Origin: Burkholderiales bacterium
GTDB lineage: Bacteria; Pseudomonadota; Gammaproteobacteria; Burkholderiales; Burkholderiaceae_C
Direction: 5' to 3'
Assembly: GCA_016191995.1 (NCBI GenBank)
Contig: JACPVA010000188.1
Location: 1-51,402, forward strand
DNA: 51,402 nt
The first letter of the stretch is position 1. Each line of letters starts with the position of its first letter. The notes under the pieces were generated by a model. The model was not told where the DNA came from. It did no database searches and was given only the letters and a program-made list of their open reading frames with translations. The position numbers were made by a program, and so were the translations under genes. This document shows positions 18,333-27,599 of the stretch, piece after piece.

Positions 18333-18914
18333 ATGCGGATCTTCAGCCTGTTGTACGAGCGCACGCTGGCCTGGGCGGCGCACCGCCGCGCGCCGGCGAT
18401 CCTGGCGGCGCTGGCGACCGCCGAGTCGGTCGTCTTCCCCGTTCCGCCCGACGTCATGCTGATCCCGATGACGCTGGCCACGCCGCGCCGCGGCTGGTGG
18501 TATGCGGCGCTGTGCACCGTCGCCTCGGTCTTCGGCGGCATCCTCGGCTACCTGCTCGGGCACTTCGGCTTCGAGCTCGTGCAGCCCTGGATCGAGCGCG
18601 CCGGCTATGCGCCGGCCTTCGAGCAGGCGCGCGCGCTGTACGAGCGCTGGGGGGTCTGGATCGTCTTCGTCGCCGGGTTCTCGCCGATCCCGTACAAGGT
18701 CTTCACGATCGCATCGGGGATGCTGGGGATGGCGTTCATCCCCTTCCTGCTCGGCTCGGCGGCCGGGCGCGGCGGGCGCTTCTTCCTCGTCGCCGGGTTG
18801 ATCATCCTGGGCGGCGAGCGCATGGAGCGCGCGCTGCGCCGTCATGTCGAGACGCTGGGCTGGCTGGTGGTCGTCGCCGTCGTGGCGGGGCTGGCCTGGG
18901 TCGAGCTGCGCTGA
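18333..18914 (+). CDS. YqaA/DedA-type (SNARE-associated Golgi superfamily) membrane protein
   Basis: This 193-residue membrane protein has about four to five hydrophobic segments. It shows the VTT/DedA-like phrases ATAESVVFPVPPDVMLIPMTLA and the later FVAGFSPIPYKVFTIASGMLGM, a re-entrant Pro-containing motif shared by YqaA proteins. DedA relatives are linked to lipid flipping and membrane homeostasis; a role for this protein is inferred only from the family. The ATG at 18333 has no strong ribosome-binding site. It is divergent from the GGDEF gene. Confidence 0.85.
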   Translation: MRIFSLLYERTLAWAAHRRAPAILAALATAESVVFPVPPDVMLIPMTLATPRRGWWYAALCTVASVFGGILGYLLGHFGFELVQPWIERAGYAPAFEQARALYERWGVWIVFVAGFSPIPYKVFTIASGMLGMAFIPFLLGSAAGRGGRFFLVAGLIILGGERMERALRRHVETLGWLVVVAVVAGLAWVELR

Positions 18915-18989
18915 CTCGCTCAGGCCTCTTTACGCCCGGCGTGCGGCCGCCTATCGTGTCGGTCCCCGCCCACCCCCCAGGAGACCGCC

Positions 18990-19355
18990 ATGCCCGGCCC
19001 CGACCGCGTCTGCACGCTCGTGCCCTACTTCGAAGTCGCCGACGGCAAGCTCGACGATTTCAAGGCGATGTTCCCGAAGTTCGTCGACCGCACGCGCCGC
19101 GAGCCCGGCTGCGTGCACTATGCGTTCTCGGTCGAAGGCGCCAACGTGCACTGCCGCGAGGGCTACGACGACGCCGCCGCGGTGCTGGCGCACCTGGATA
19201 ACGTCGGCGACCTGCTCGGGCAGGCGTTGCAGATCGCGCGCCTGGTGCGGCTCGAGGTGCACGGCCCGGCCGCCGAACTCGACAAGCTGCGCGAGCCGCT
19301 GGCCAAGCTCGGGCCGAGATTCTTCGTGCTCGACGAGGGCGGGATACGGCGCTGA
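18990..19355 (+). CDS. antibiotic biosynthesis monooxygenase (ABM)-fold protein
   Basis: This 121-residue protein has the ABM ferredoxin-like fold pattern: VPYFEVADGKLDDFKAMFPKFVDRTRREPGCVHYAFSVEG followed by the second strand-helix unit VHCREGYDDAAAVLAHL. Members include quinol monooxygenases and heme or small-ring oxygenases that work without cofactors. The reaction here is unknown. AGGAGA seven bases before the ATG supports the start. It stands alone 75 bases after the YqaA-like gene. Confidence 0.8.
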   Translation: MPGPDRVCTLVPYFEVADGKLDDFKAMFPKFVDRTRREPGCVHYAFSVEGANVHCREGYDDAAAVLAHLDNVGDLLGQALQIARLVRLEVHGPAAELDKLREPLAKLGPRFFVLDEGGIRR

Positions 19356-19407
19356 GCGGGCGGTGGCCGCTGTTGCGCAGAGGCTCTTGCGGTCCAGATC
19401 CGGCCGA

Positions 19408-19727
19408 TCAAAGGCCTTCGTCCTGCAAGATCGTAGCGATTCCTGCCGCTCGCCGAGCAGTCGCACCACGTCCAGGTGATCGTCACGCTCGAAGTACAAC
19501 CAACGGGCAGGGAAGGGCGTGGCCGGCCAGCTGCGCAGACCTTCCCGCCCGGCGATGTGGCCGAGGCGAAGCGATCCGATGCCGGGCATCTGCTCTACCG
19601 CCGTGAGCGCGGCCCGGGCGGCGTCGAAGAAGCGCGCTGCGAGCGCAGGGCCGCCCCGCTCGGCGTACCAGGTCGACATCGCGATCAGATCGAGCTCGGC
19701 CTGCGGGCGCAGCCGCGACCGCTTCAC
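19408..19727 (-). pseudogene. parE: ParE/RelE-family toxin with a frameshift near its 3' end
   Basis: The reading frame starts at a GTG that overlaps the antitoxin stop (GTGA). It gives VKRSRLRPQAELDLIAMS, then WYAERGG, FFDAARAALTAVEQMPGIGSLRLG and PARWLYFERDDHLDVVRLLGERQ, a clear ParE fold. At about 19439-19443 the frame slips. Read one base over, the DNA gives IATILQDEGL and a stop at 19408, which is exactly the usual ParE ending; read straight through, it runs on antisense to the neighbouring gene. One missing base would restore a toxin of about 106 residues. Either the toxin is inactivated or the base call is wrong. Confidence 0.75.
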
Positions 19728-19972
19728 CGCGAGGTGCCCAGTGCGCGCTGCCGGAGTTCGACCCAGTCGGCGTCGCTCAGCTCGCGTGCCGGCCCGCTGT
19801 CCAGCCCTTCCTGAATCAGTTCGCGCAACCGGTTCACCTGGGCCTCGCGGTCGCGACGCACGAGCTCGCGCAGGTAGTCCGCCGCATCGGCGAAGTCGCC
19901 CGCGCTGACGCGCGCATCGACAAAGCGGCGCAGCGGGTCCGGAAGCTCGACTTCGACGCTGCTCGAGTCCAT
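19724..19972 (-). CDS. parD: ParD-family antitoxin (ribbon-helix-helix)
   Basis: This 82-residue antitoxin opens with the ribbon-helix-helix segment SVEVELPDPLRRFVDARVSAGDFADAADYLRELVRRD, matching CC2985-type ParD proteins. A C-terminal toxin-binding tail (ELSDADWVELRQRALG) follows. AGGAAG eight bases before the ATG is a good ribosome-binding site. It overlaps the parE GTG by three bases, as in coupled toxin-antitoxin pairs. ParD normally neutralises ParE and represses its own promoter; here the toxin frame is broken. Confidence 0.85.
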   Translation of the reverse strand: MDSSSVEVELPDPLRRFVDARVSAGDFADAADYLRELVRRDREAQVNRLRELIQEGLDSGPARELSDADWVELRQRALGTSR

Positions 19973-20060
19973 GGGCGCATCTTCCTATCGTGGAGCCTGG
20001 GCTGTCAATCTTGCCCGTTTGCCGCTCTCGAGTCGTCGCCGGGCCGTCCCAAGACGACTT

Positions 20061-20104
20061 GACCCCCTCGGGGGGCGGGCCGGGCTTCGCCCGGCCCTGG
20101 GGGG
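20061..20104. repeat. GC-rich palindromic intergenic element, probable icmF transcript end
   Basis: CCCCCTCGGGGG (20063-20074) is followed by a perfect 9-bp stem GGGCCGGGC-TTC-GCCCGGCCC (20077-20097) and a closing GGGGGGC. It lies four bases past the icmF stop and upstream of parD. This style of C-run/G-run palindrome recurs between genes in Burkholderiales. It could end or protect the icmF message, but there is no U-tract. Confidence 0.6.
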
Positions 20105-20107
20105 CGC

Positions 20108-23100
20108 CTACATGCTGCGCCGGTACTGCCCCCCGACCTCGAACAGCGCCTCGGTGATCTGACCCAGGCTGCAGCAGCGCACCGCGTCCATCAGCACCGC
20201 GAAGACGTTGCCGCCTTCGATCACGCAGCGCTTCAGCCGCGCGAGCATCGCCGGCGCCTCGGCGGCGTGGCGGGCTTGGAAGTCGGCCAGGCGCACGAGC
20301 TGCGACTGCTTCTCGGCCTCGGTCGACCGCGCCAGCTCGATCGCCTCGGGCACCGGGTCGCCGTGCGGGTTGCGGAAGGTGTTGACGCCGATGATCGGGT
20401 GCTCGCCGCTGTGCTTGAGCGCCTCGTAGTGCAGGCTCTCCTCCTGGATCCGGCTGCGCTGGTAGCCGGTCTCCATCGCGCCGAGCACGCCGCCGCGCTC
20501 GGCGATTCGCTCGAACTCGGACAGCACCGCCTCCTCGACCAGCTCGGTCAGCTCGTCGATGACGAAGGCGCCCTGGTTCGGGTTCTCGTTCTTCGCCAGC
20601 CCCCACTCGCGGTTGATGACGAGCTGGATCGCCATCGCGCGCCGCACGCTCTCCTCGGTCGGCGTCGTGATCGCCTCGTCGTAGGCGTTGGTGTGCAGGC
20701 TGTTGCAGTTGTCGTAGACCGCGATCAGCGCCTGCAGCGTGGTGCGGATGTCGTTGAACGCGATCTCCTGCGCGTGCAGGCTGCGGCCGCTGGTCTGGAT
20801 GTGGTATTTCAGCTTCTGGCTGCGCTCGCTGGCGCCGTAGCGGTCGCGCATCGCGACCGACCAGATGCGGCGCGCGACCCGGCCCAGCACGGTGTACTCC
20901 GGGTCCATGCCGTTGCTGAAGAAGAAGCTCAGGTTGGGCGCGAAGTCGTCGATGTGCATCCCGCGCGCCAGGTACGCCTCGACGAAGGTGAAGCCGTTGG
21001 CGAGCGTGAACGCGAGCTGGCTGATCGGGTTCGCGCCGGCCTCGGCGATGTGGTAGCCGCTGATGCTGACCGAGTAGAAGTTGCGCACGTCGTGGTGGAC
21101 GAACCACTCGGCGATATCGCCCATCACCTTGAGGCTGAACTCGGTCGAGAAGATGCAGGTGTTCTGGCCCTGGTCCTCCTTCAGGATGTCGGCCTGCACC
21201 GTGCCGCGCACGTTGGCGAGCGTCCAGGCGCGGATCTTGGCCGCCTCGTCGTCGGTCGGCTCGCGGCCGTTGTCGGCGCGGAACTTGTCGAGATTCTGGT
21301 CGATCGCGGTGTTCATGAACATCGCCAGGATCGTCGGCGCCGGGCCGTTGATCGTCATGCTGACGCTGGTGCTCGGGTGGGTCAGCTCGAAGCCGCCGTA
21401 CAGCACCTTCAGGTCGTCCAGCGTCGCGATGCTGACGCCGGAGTTGCCGACCTTGCCGTAGATGTCGGGGCGCGGGTCGGGGGCGTGGCCGTACAGCGTG
21501 ACCGAGTCGAACGCGGTCGACAGCCGTTTGGCCGGCATGCCCGCGCTCAGCAGCTTGAAGCGCCGGTTGGTGCGGAAGGCGTCGCCCTCGCCGGCGAACA
21601 TGCGCGTCGGGTCCTCGTTCTCGCGCTTGAAGGCGAAGGTCCCGGCGGTGAAGGGGAAGGACCCGGGCACGTTCTCCAGCAGCAGCCACTGCAGCAGCTC
21701 GCCGTGGTCCTCGTACTTCGGCAGCGCGACCTTGCGGATCTTGTTTCCCGACAACGTCGTGTGCACGAGCGCGGTGCGGATCTCCTTGTCGCGGATCTTC
21801 ACCACATACTCGTCGCCGGCGTAGGCGCGGACCATGTCGGGCCACATCGCGAGCAGCTTCCTCGCCTGCGCGTCGAGCGCCGCCTCGCGCGGCTCGGCCA
21901 GCGCGAGCACCGTCTTGCGCGCGCCGCCGCGCGTGGCGTCGTTCTCGTGCAGCATGCGCGCGGTCTCGCGCAGCTGCTGCAGCTCGCGCGCCAGCCGCGC
22001 CTGCTCGCGCGCGCGGCGCTTGTACGCGCGCACGGTGTCGGCGATCTCGGCCAGGTAGCGCACGCGCGCCGGCGGCACGACCGGCATCCCCTGCGTGCTG
22101 TGGCGCGTGGCCACGCGCGGCAGCCGGCCCTCGGCCAGCGCCAGCCCGAGCTCGGCCAGCCGTGGCGCCAGCGCCTGGTACAGCGCGCTGACGCCGTCGT
22201 CGTTGAAGCGGCTGGCGATGGTGCCGAAGACCGGCATCTCCTCGGGCCGCTTCGCGAACGCCTCGCGGTTGCGCTGCACCTGCTTGGCGACATCGCGCAG
22301 CGCGTCGGCCGCGCCCTTGCGGTCGAACTGGTTGATGGGGACGAACTCGGCGAAGTCGAGCATGTCGATCTTCTCGAGCTGGCTGGCGGCGCCGAACTCG
22401 GGCGTCATCACGTACATCGGCACGTCCACGAGCGGCACGATCGCGGCGTCGCCCTGGCCGATGCCCGAGGTCTCGACGATCACGAGGTCGAATCCGGCCG
22501 CCTTGCACGCGGCGACGACCTCGGGCAGCGCCTGGCTGATCTCGCTGCCGGCCTCGCGCGTGGCGAGGCTGCGCATGTAGACGCGAATGCCGGGGTCGGC
22601 CGCGCCGCCCTCGGCGTTCGCGCCGGCCGGCCGTGGCCAGGGGCCGATCGCATTCATGCGGATGCGGTCGCCGAGCAGCGCGCCGCCGCTCTTGCGCCGG
22701 CTCGGGTCGATCGAGATCAGCGCGATGCGCAAGGCGTCGTCCTGGTCCAGCCGCAGGCGGCGGATCAGCTCGTCGGTCAGGCTGCTCTTGCCGGCGCCGC
22801 CGGTGCCGGTGATGCCGAGCACCGGGACGCGCGCGCAGGCCGCCGCCTCCATGATGCCGGCGCGCAGCGCGGCATCGGCGGCGCCGTTTTCCAGCGCCGT
22901 GATCGCCTGCGCGAGCGCGCGCCAGGCCTGCGGCGTGTGGCCGCGCAGCGCGGCGGCGTCCTTCGGCGCGTGCGCCGCGAGATCGTGGTCGCAGCGCATC
23001 AGCATCTCGCCGATCATCCCCTGCAGCCCCATGCGCTGGCCGTCCTCGGGGCTGTAGAGGCGCGCCACGCCGTAGTCCTGCAGCTCGCGGATCTCGGCCG

Positions 23101-23440
23101 GCACGATGACGCCGCCGCCGCCGCCGAAGACCTGCACATGCGCGCCGCCGAGCTCGCGCAGGCGGTCGATCATGTACTTGAAATACTCGATATGCCCGCC
23201 CTGGTAGCTGCTGACGGCGATGCCCTGCACGTCCTCGTGCAGCGCCGCGGTGACGACCTCGTCGACCGAGCGGTTGTGGCCGAGGTGGATCACCTCCGCG
23301 CCCATCGACTGCAGCAGCCGGCGCATGATGTTGATCGCCGCGTCGTGGCCGTCGAACAGGCTGGCGGCGGTGACGAAGCGCAGCTTGTGGCGCGGGCGGT
23401 AGGCGGCCAGGGCCTTGGACTCGGCGGACAGGTCGGTCAT
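20108..23440 (-). CDS. icmF: fused isobutyryl-CoA mutase IcmF
   Basis: This 1110-residue fusion carries three domains. An N-terminal cobalamin-binding domain ([15 protein letters not shown], ligand His in [16 protein letters not shown]) comes first. It is followed by a MeaB/MeaI-type G-protein chaperone (P-loop [31 protein letters not shown]). The mutase large domain comes last ([62 protein letters not shown]). The substrate-pocket wording is that of IcmF rather than methylmalonyl-CoA mutase, so it should interconvert isobutyryl-CoA and n-butyryl-CoA using adenosylcobalamin. The G4 motif reads NQFD instead of NKFD. GGAG upstream of the ATG supports the start. A LiuR-like operator lies 41 bases upstream. 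Confidence 0.95.
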   Translation of the reverse strand: MTDLSAESKALAAYRPRHKLRFVTAASLFDGHDAAINIMRRLLQSMGAEVIHLGHNRSVDEVVTAALHEDVQGIAVSSYQGGHIEYFKYMIDRLRELGGAHVQVFGGGGGVIVPAEIRELQDYGVARLYSPEDGQRMGLQGMIGEMLMRCDHDLAAHAPKDAAALRGHTPQAWRALAQAITALENGAADAALRAGIMEAAACARVPVLGITGTGGAGKSSLTDELIRRLRLDQDDALRIALISIDPSRRKSGGALLGDRIRMNAIGPWPRPAGANAEGGAADPGIRVYMRSLATREAGSEISQALPEVVAACKAAGFDLVIVETSGIGQGDAAIVPLVDVPMYVMTPEFGAASQLEKIDMLDFAEFVPINQFDRKGAADALRDVAKQVQRNREAFAKRPEEMPVFGTIASRFNDDGVSALYQALAPRLAELGLALAEGRLPRVATRHSTQGMPVVPPARVRYLAEIADTVRAYKRRAREQARLARELQQLRETARMLHENDATRGGARKTVLALAEPREAALDAQARKLLAMWPDMVRAYAGDEYVVKIRDKEIRTALVHTTLSGNKIRKVALPKYEDHGELLQWLLLENVPGSFPFTAGTFAFKRENEDPTRMFAGEGDAFRTNRRFKLLSAGMPAKRLSTAFDSVTLYGHAPDPRPDIYGKVGNSGVSIATLDDLKVLYGGFELTHPSTSVSMTINGPAPTILAMFMNTAIDQNLDKFRADNGREPTDDEAAKIRAWTLANVRGTVQADILKEDQGQNTCIFSTEFSLKVMGDIAEWFVHHDVRNFYSVSISGYHIAEAGANPISQLAFTLANGFTFVEAYLARGMHIDDFAPNLSFFFSNGMDPEYTVLGRVARRIWSVAMRDRYGASERSQKLKYHIQTSGRSLHAQEIAFNDIRTTLQALIAVYDNCNSLHTNAYDEAITTPTEESVRRAMAIQLVINREWGLAKNENPNQGAFVIDELTELVEEAVLSEFERIAERGGVLGAMETGYQRSRIQEESLHYEALKHSGEHPIIGVNTFRNPHGDPVPEAIELARSTEAEKQSQLVRLADFQARHAAEAPAMLARLKRCVIEGGNVFAVLMDAVRCCSLGQITEALFEVGGQYRRSM

Positions 23441-23480
23441 GGCGGGCTCCGGGTGCGATGCGCGGCGCATGCCGGCGCGA

Positions 23481-23502
23481 TTGACGTTGACGTAAACGTC
23501 AA
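23481..23502 (-). promoter_or_regulatory. LiuR-like operator upstream of icmF
   Basis: A 22-bp near-palindrome starts TTGACGTTGACG and ends TAAACGTCAA on the plus strand; one symmetric pair is mismatched. It matches the element at 42711-42732 in 21 of 22 positions. It lies 41 bases before the icmF ATG. The intergenic region also leads to coaX in the other direction, but the coaX start is 138 bases away. Confidence 0.8.
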
Positions 23503-23639
23503 GTGCCGATGATGCCACCGATGGCCGCCCCGGCGCGACCGTGGTTACCATCGGCCGCTTCGTCGCGGCGCTCGCGCGGCGGCCGCGCGCGGGGGCGGCG
23601 GCCGCGCCGGGTGCGCGCCGCGCGGTCCGGCCCGAGGGG

Positions 23640-24425
23640 ATGCCCGTGAGCTTTCTCGCCATCGATATCGGCAACACGCGCCTGAAGTGGGCGCTGTTCG
23701 CGTCGCCGCAGCCGGGCGCGCGCGTGCTGCACCAGGGCGCGGCCTTCCTGGAGACGATCGACGAGCTGGCCGAGGGGCCGTGGAAGTCGCTGCCGGCGCC
23801 GGGCAGCATGCTCGGCTGCGATGTCGCCGGCGATGCGGTGCGCCGGCGCGTCGAGGAGCAGCTCGAGCTGTGGGATGTCGACCCGCGCTGGGTCGTTCCG
23901 TCGGCGCACGAGGCCGGCGTGACCAGCCGCTACGAGCACCCGAACCGGCTCGGCGCCGACCGCTGGTGCTCGCTGATCGGCGCGCGCGAACGCGTGCTGG
24001 CCGAGGTCGGGCCGGGAGGCGCGCCGCGGCCGGCGCTGGTGGTGATGGTCGGCACCGCGGTGACGGTCGATGCGCTGGACGCCGAGGGCAACTTCCTCGG
24101 CGGGCTGATCCTGCCGGGCTTCGGCATGATGCTGCGTGCGCTGGAGCTCGGCACCGCGGGCCTGCGCGTGCCGACCGGCGAGGTGGTCGACTTCCCGACC
24201 AATACCAGCGACGCACTGATGAGCGGCGGCGCGAATGCGATCGCCGGGGCGATCGAGCGCCAGCACCGCCGGCTCGTGGCGCGCACCGGGCAGCAGCCGG
24301 TGCTGCTGATGACGGGCGGCGCGGCGATCAAGCTCGCGCCGATCACCGACCTGCGATTCGAGATGGCCGACGCGCTGATCTTCGACGGCCTGCTGCGCAT
24401 CCAGGCGCACCGGCTGGCGCTGTGA
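23640..24425 (+). CDS. coaX: type III pantothenate kinase
   Basis: This 261-residue kinase catalyses the first step of coenzyme A synthesis. The ASKHA-fold phosphate motif DIGNTRLKW is at 9-17. Further family phrases are [21 protein letters not shown] (metal and nucleotide binding), [17 protein letters not shown] and the end [17 protein letters not shown] stands before the ATG at 23640; an earlier in-frame start would add only Arg/Ala-rich residues. The birA gene that often precedes coaX is not here. Confidence 0.93.
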   Translation: MPVSFLAIDIGNTRLKWALFASPQPGARVLHQGAAFLETIDELAEGPWKSLPAPGSMLGCDVAGDAVRRRVEEQLELWDVDPRWVVPSAHEAGVTSRYEHPNRLGADRWCSLIGARERVLAEVGPGGAPRPALVVMVGTAVTVDALDAEGNFLGGLILPGFGMMLRALELGTAGLRVPTGEVVDFPTNTSDALMSGGANAIAGAIERQHRRLVARTGQQPVLLMTGGAAIKLAPITDLRFEMADALIFDGLLRIQAHRLAL

Positions 24426-24495
24426 ATGCAGGCCGGTCCGCCCGCGGCACGCGCTGCGGCGCACCGGTGAGCCTGCCAGGCGCGAGGCCGCCGAG

Positions 24496-26940
24496 GTGAG
24501 CGCGCGCACGCTGCCGCCGGCCGAACTGGCGCGCCGCTGCGACCCGGCCACGCTCGACCTGGCCGCAGGCGGCGCGCCGCCCGCGCAGCCGGACGACGCC
24601 GACCGCATCGTCGGCCAGCCGCGCGCGCGCGCCGCGGTCGAGTTCGCGGTCGCGACGCGGCAGCCGGGGTTCCACCTGTTCGTGATGGGCCCGCCGGGGT
24701 CGGGCCGGCGCAGCCTGGCGCGCGCCGTGATCGCCGCGCAGGCGGCGCGCGGCGGCCCGCCGCGCCACGACTGGGTCTATGTCAACCGCTTCGACCGCCC
24801 GCACCAGCCGCTGGCGCTTCGGCTGCCCGCCGGCCAGGGCACGCAGCTGCGCGCCGACATGCGCGCGCTGGTGGCCGACCTGCGCACGCTGATCGCCGCC
24901 GCCTTCGAGTCCGAGGAGTACGCGGCGCAGGCCGAGCGCATCGGCGACGAGTTCAAGCAGCGCGCCGAGCACGCGCTGCGCGAGGTCGCGCAGGAGGCCG
25001 AGCAGCGCGGGCTGGCGATGATCCGTACCCCGGTGGGCTTCACCTTCGCGCCGCAGAAGGATGGCGAGGTGCTGCCGCCGGAGGCCTTCCAGGCGCTGCC
25101 CGAGTCGCGCCGCGCCGAGCTGCAGCACGCCGTCGGCGAGGTGCAGGAGATGCTGCTGCGCGCGCTGCGCGCGCAGATGCGGATGCGCAAGGAGCACGCC
25201 GACCGCATGCGCGCGCTGGACCGCGCGACGACGCTGCTGGCGATCGGCCACGCCTTCGACGACCTGCGCGCGCGCCATGCCGCGCTGCCCGAGCTGGTCG
25301 CCTGGCTCGATGCAGTGCGCGACGATGTCGTCGACAACGCCGCCGACTTCCGCCGCCACGACGACGACGAGCACACCGAGTCGGGCGAGCCGCGCGGCGA
25401 GCTCGGCCGCTACGAGGTCAATGTCGTGCTCGACGCCGCCGCCAGCCCCGGCGCGCCGATCGTCGAGGCCGACCTGCCGACGGTCAACGCGCTGGTCGGC
25501 CGGATCGACCATATCGCGCGCTTCGGCGCGCTGCTGACCGACTTCCGCCTGATCAAGGGCGGGCTGCTGCACAAGGCCAACGGTGGCTACCTGCTGGTCG
25601 ATGCGGTCAAGCTGCTGCAGCAGCCGCTGGCCTGGCCCACGCTCGAGCGCGCGCTGCGCCGGCGCGAGATCCGCATCGAGTCGCTCGGCGAAATGCTCAG
25701 CGTCGTCTCGACGGTGCAGCTCGAGCCCGACCCGATCCCGCTGGACCTCAAGGTCGTGCTGTTCGGCGAGCGCTGGGTGTGGGCGCTGCTGCAGGCGCTG
25801 GACCCGGACTTCGACGAGCTGTTCCGCGTCGTCGCCGATGTCGGCGACGACATGCCGCGAGCCGGCGGCGCCGAGCGCGAGCTGGCGCGCATGCTCGCCG
25901 GCCAGGCGCAGGCGCTGGGCCTGCTGCCGGCGGCCGCGCCGGCGCTGGCGCGGCTGATCGACCACGGCGCGCGACTGGCGGGAGACGCCACGCGCGTGAC
26001 GGCGCAGCTGCGCCGGCTGGTCGACGTGCTGGTCGAGGCCGACCACCTCGCGCGCGCCGCCGGCGCGGGCGAGCTCGGCGCCGCGCATGTCGCCGCCGCG
26101 GTGGCGGCGCGGCGCGAGCGCGCCGCGCGCGTGCAGGAGCTGCAGCGCGAGGCCATGCTGCGCGAGATCCTGGCGATCGCGACCGACGGCGAGCGCGTCG
26201 GGCAGGTCAACGGGCTTTCGGTGTACGAGATCGGCGGCGAGTGGTTCGGCGCCCCGACGCGGATCAGTGCGACCTCGCGCCTGGGCGACGGGCAGGTGGT
26301 CGACATCCAGCGCGAGACGCACATGGGCGGGCCGGTGCACGCCAAGGGGGTGCTGATCCTGTCGTCGTTCCTGGCGTCGCGCTTCTCGCGCCAGCAGCCG
26401 CACGCGATCTTCGCCAGCCTCGTCTTCGAGCAGACCTACGGCCTGGTCGAGGGCGACAGCGCGTCGCTGGCCGAGCTGCTGGCGCTGCTGTCGTCGATCG
26501 CCGACGTGCCACTGCGGCAGAGCCTGGCCGTCACCGGCTCGGTCGACCAGTCCGGCGCGGTGCAGGCGATCGGCGGCGTCAACGACAAGATCGAGGGCTT
26601 CTTCGACCTGTGCCGCGCGCGCGGACTCGACGGCCGGCATGGCGTCGTCGTCCCCGAGGCCAACGTCGGCCACCTGATGCTGGGCGACGAGGTCGTCGAC
26701 GCGGTTCGGGCCGGGCGCTTCGCGGTGCACGCGGTGCGCCATGTCGACGATGCGCTCGCGCTGCTGGCCGGCATGCCGGCCGGCGACCCGCTGCGCCCGG
26801 ATCCGTCGACGGTCAACGGCCGCATCGCGCGCCGGCTGCAGGAGTATGCGCAGCTCAGGCAGGGTGCGCGGCGCGGAACGCGCCGCCGCGCCGGGGCCGG
26901 GGGTCTGCGCCGCGGCGGCGAAGGCGGGAGCGGCGGATGA
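24496..26940 (+). CDS. Lon-like (LonB/LonH-type) AAA protease
   Basis: This 814-residue protein has an N-terminal AAA-type ATPase (PF13654-like) and a C-terminal Lon proteolytic domain. The P-loop reads GPPGSGRRS at 65-73, with Arg in place of the usual Lys, and Walker B is in GGYLLVDAVKLL. The protease dyad is Ser655 in EGDSAS and Lys698 in NDKIEG. Their spacing of 43 residues equals that of E. coli Lon. There is no Lon N-domain, and a helical insertion occupies roughly residues 140-300. The start is GTG. The last four bases overlap the next gene (ATGA), suggesting a functional pair. The targets are unknown. Confidence 0.9.
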   Translation: MSARTLPPAELARRCDPATLDLAAGGAPPAQPDDADRIVGQPRARAAVEFAVATRQPGFHLFVMGPPGSGRRSLARAVIAAQAARGGPPRHDWVYVNRFDRPHQPLALRLPAGQGTQLRADMRALVADLRTLIAAAFESEEYAAQAERIGDEFKQRAEHALREVAQEAEQRGLAMIRTPVGFTFAPQKDGEVLPPEAFQALPESRRAELQHAVGEVQEMLLRALRAQMRMRKEHADRMRALDRATTLLAIGHAFDDLRARHAALPELVAWLDAVRDDVVDNAADFRRHDDDEHTESGEPRGELGRYEVNVVLDAAASPGAPIVEADLPTVNALVGRIDHIARFGALLTDFRLIKGGLLHKANGGYLLVDAVKLLQQPLAWPTLERALRRREIRIESLGEMLSVVSTVQLEPDPIPLDLKVVLFGERWVWALLQALDPDFDELFRVVADVGDDMPRAGGAERELARMLAGQAQALGLLPAAAPALARLIDHGARLAGDATRVTAQLRRLVDVLVEADHLARAAGAGELGAAHVAAAVAARRERAARVQELQREAMLREILAIATDGERVGQVNGLSVYEIGGEWFGAPTRISATSRLGDGQVVDIQRETHMGGPVHAKGVLILSSFLASRFSRQQPHAIFASLVFEQTYGLVEGDSASLAELLALLSSIADVPLRQSLAVTGSVDQSGAVQAIGGVNDKIEGFFDLCRARGLDGRHGVVVPEANVGHLMLGDEVVDAVRAGRFAVHAVRHVDDALALLAGMPAGDPLRPDPSTVNGRIARRLQEYAQLRQGARRGTRRRAGAGGLRRGGEGGSGG

Positions 26941-27587
26941 CCGGGGTGCGCCGCGTCCTGGCGCTGCTCGACGACACCGCGGCCGCGGCCGCGGCGATCG
27001 AGCTGTCGTCGCTCGTCGCGCGCCAGGTGCAGCGGCCGCTGGAGGTGGTCTATGTCGAGACCGCGAGCGCGCTGCGCGCCGCCGCGCTGCCGCTGGCGCG
27101 CGTGCTCGCGCCCGGCGGCGAATGGACGCCGCTGGCGCCGCAGGATGTCGAGCGCGGCTACGCGGCGCAGGCGGCGCGGCTGCGCGCGCTGACCGAGCGC
27201 ATCGCGCTGCGCGAATCGCTGCACTGGTCGATGCGCACGGTGCGCGGCGCGCTGGCGCAGGCGGCGCTGGAGCTGCGCGCGCAGTGCGACCTGGTGCTGG
27301 TCGGCGGCCACGGCGTCGCCGCGGCGCTCGCGCCGACGACGCGGCGCGTGCCGCGGCGCATCGTCCGCGTCGCCGGCGACGACAGCCCCGCGGGGGCGGC
27401 AGCGCGCGCGCTGGCGCAGCAGCTCGCGCAGGCGTGGTCGGCGCTGGTCGACCCGCTGCCCGGCGGCGCCGGGGCCGCGGCGTTGCCGCAGGCGCGCTGC
27501 GACCTGCTGATCGTTCCGCGCGACCGCCTCGATGCCGCGGCGCTGGCGCAGCTCGCGCAGCCGACGCTGCTCGTCGGCGAGTCCTGA
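26937..27587 (+). CDS. UspA-like hypothetical protein coupled to the Lon-like protease
   Basis: This 216-residue protein starts at an ATG overlapping the protease stop. The opening GVRRVLALLDDTAAAAAAIELSSLVARQ, then LEVVYVE, and the later QCDLVLVGGHG resemble the strand-helix order and the glycine-rich segment of universal stress proteins. The match is weak and the ATP-binding G-2X-G-9X-G is not obvious. The last 60 residues look like a degenerate second half. It is rich in Ala, Arg and Leu. The only functional hint is its coupling to the protease gene, for example as an adaptor or regulator (inference). Confidence 0.6.
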   Translation: MTGVRRVLALLDDTAAAAAAIELSSLVARQVQRPLEVVYVETASALRAAALPLARVLAPGGEWTPLAPQDVERGYAAQAARLRALTERIALRESLHWSMRTVRGALAQAALELRAQCDLVLVGGHGVAAALAPTTRRVPRRIVRVAGDDSPAGAAARALAQQLAQAWSALVDPLPGGAGAAALPQARCDLLIVPRDRLDAAALAQLAQPTLLVGES

Positions 27588-27599
27588 TCCGCGCCGCCG

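Noticed and set aside
18951..19407. Straight-through extension of the ParE frame
   Set aside because: It lies antisense to the ABM-fold gene and has no similarity to ParE. The expected ParE ending is in the adjacent frame, so this is a consequence of the frameshift.
19982..20008. TTGACA (20003-20008, minus strand) as a parD promoter -35
   Set aside because: The only -10 candidate, TAGGAA at 15-base spacing, overlaps the ribosome-binding site and would make the message nearly leaderless. The hexamer match alone is not enough.
20267..23512. Plus-strand open frame of over 1000 codons opposite icmF
   Set aside because: It is antisense to a clear IcmF, is dominated by Arg/Ala/Val/Leu/Asp patterns typical of GC-rich shadow frames, and matches no family wording.
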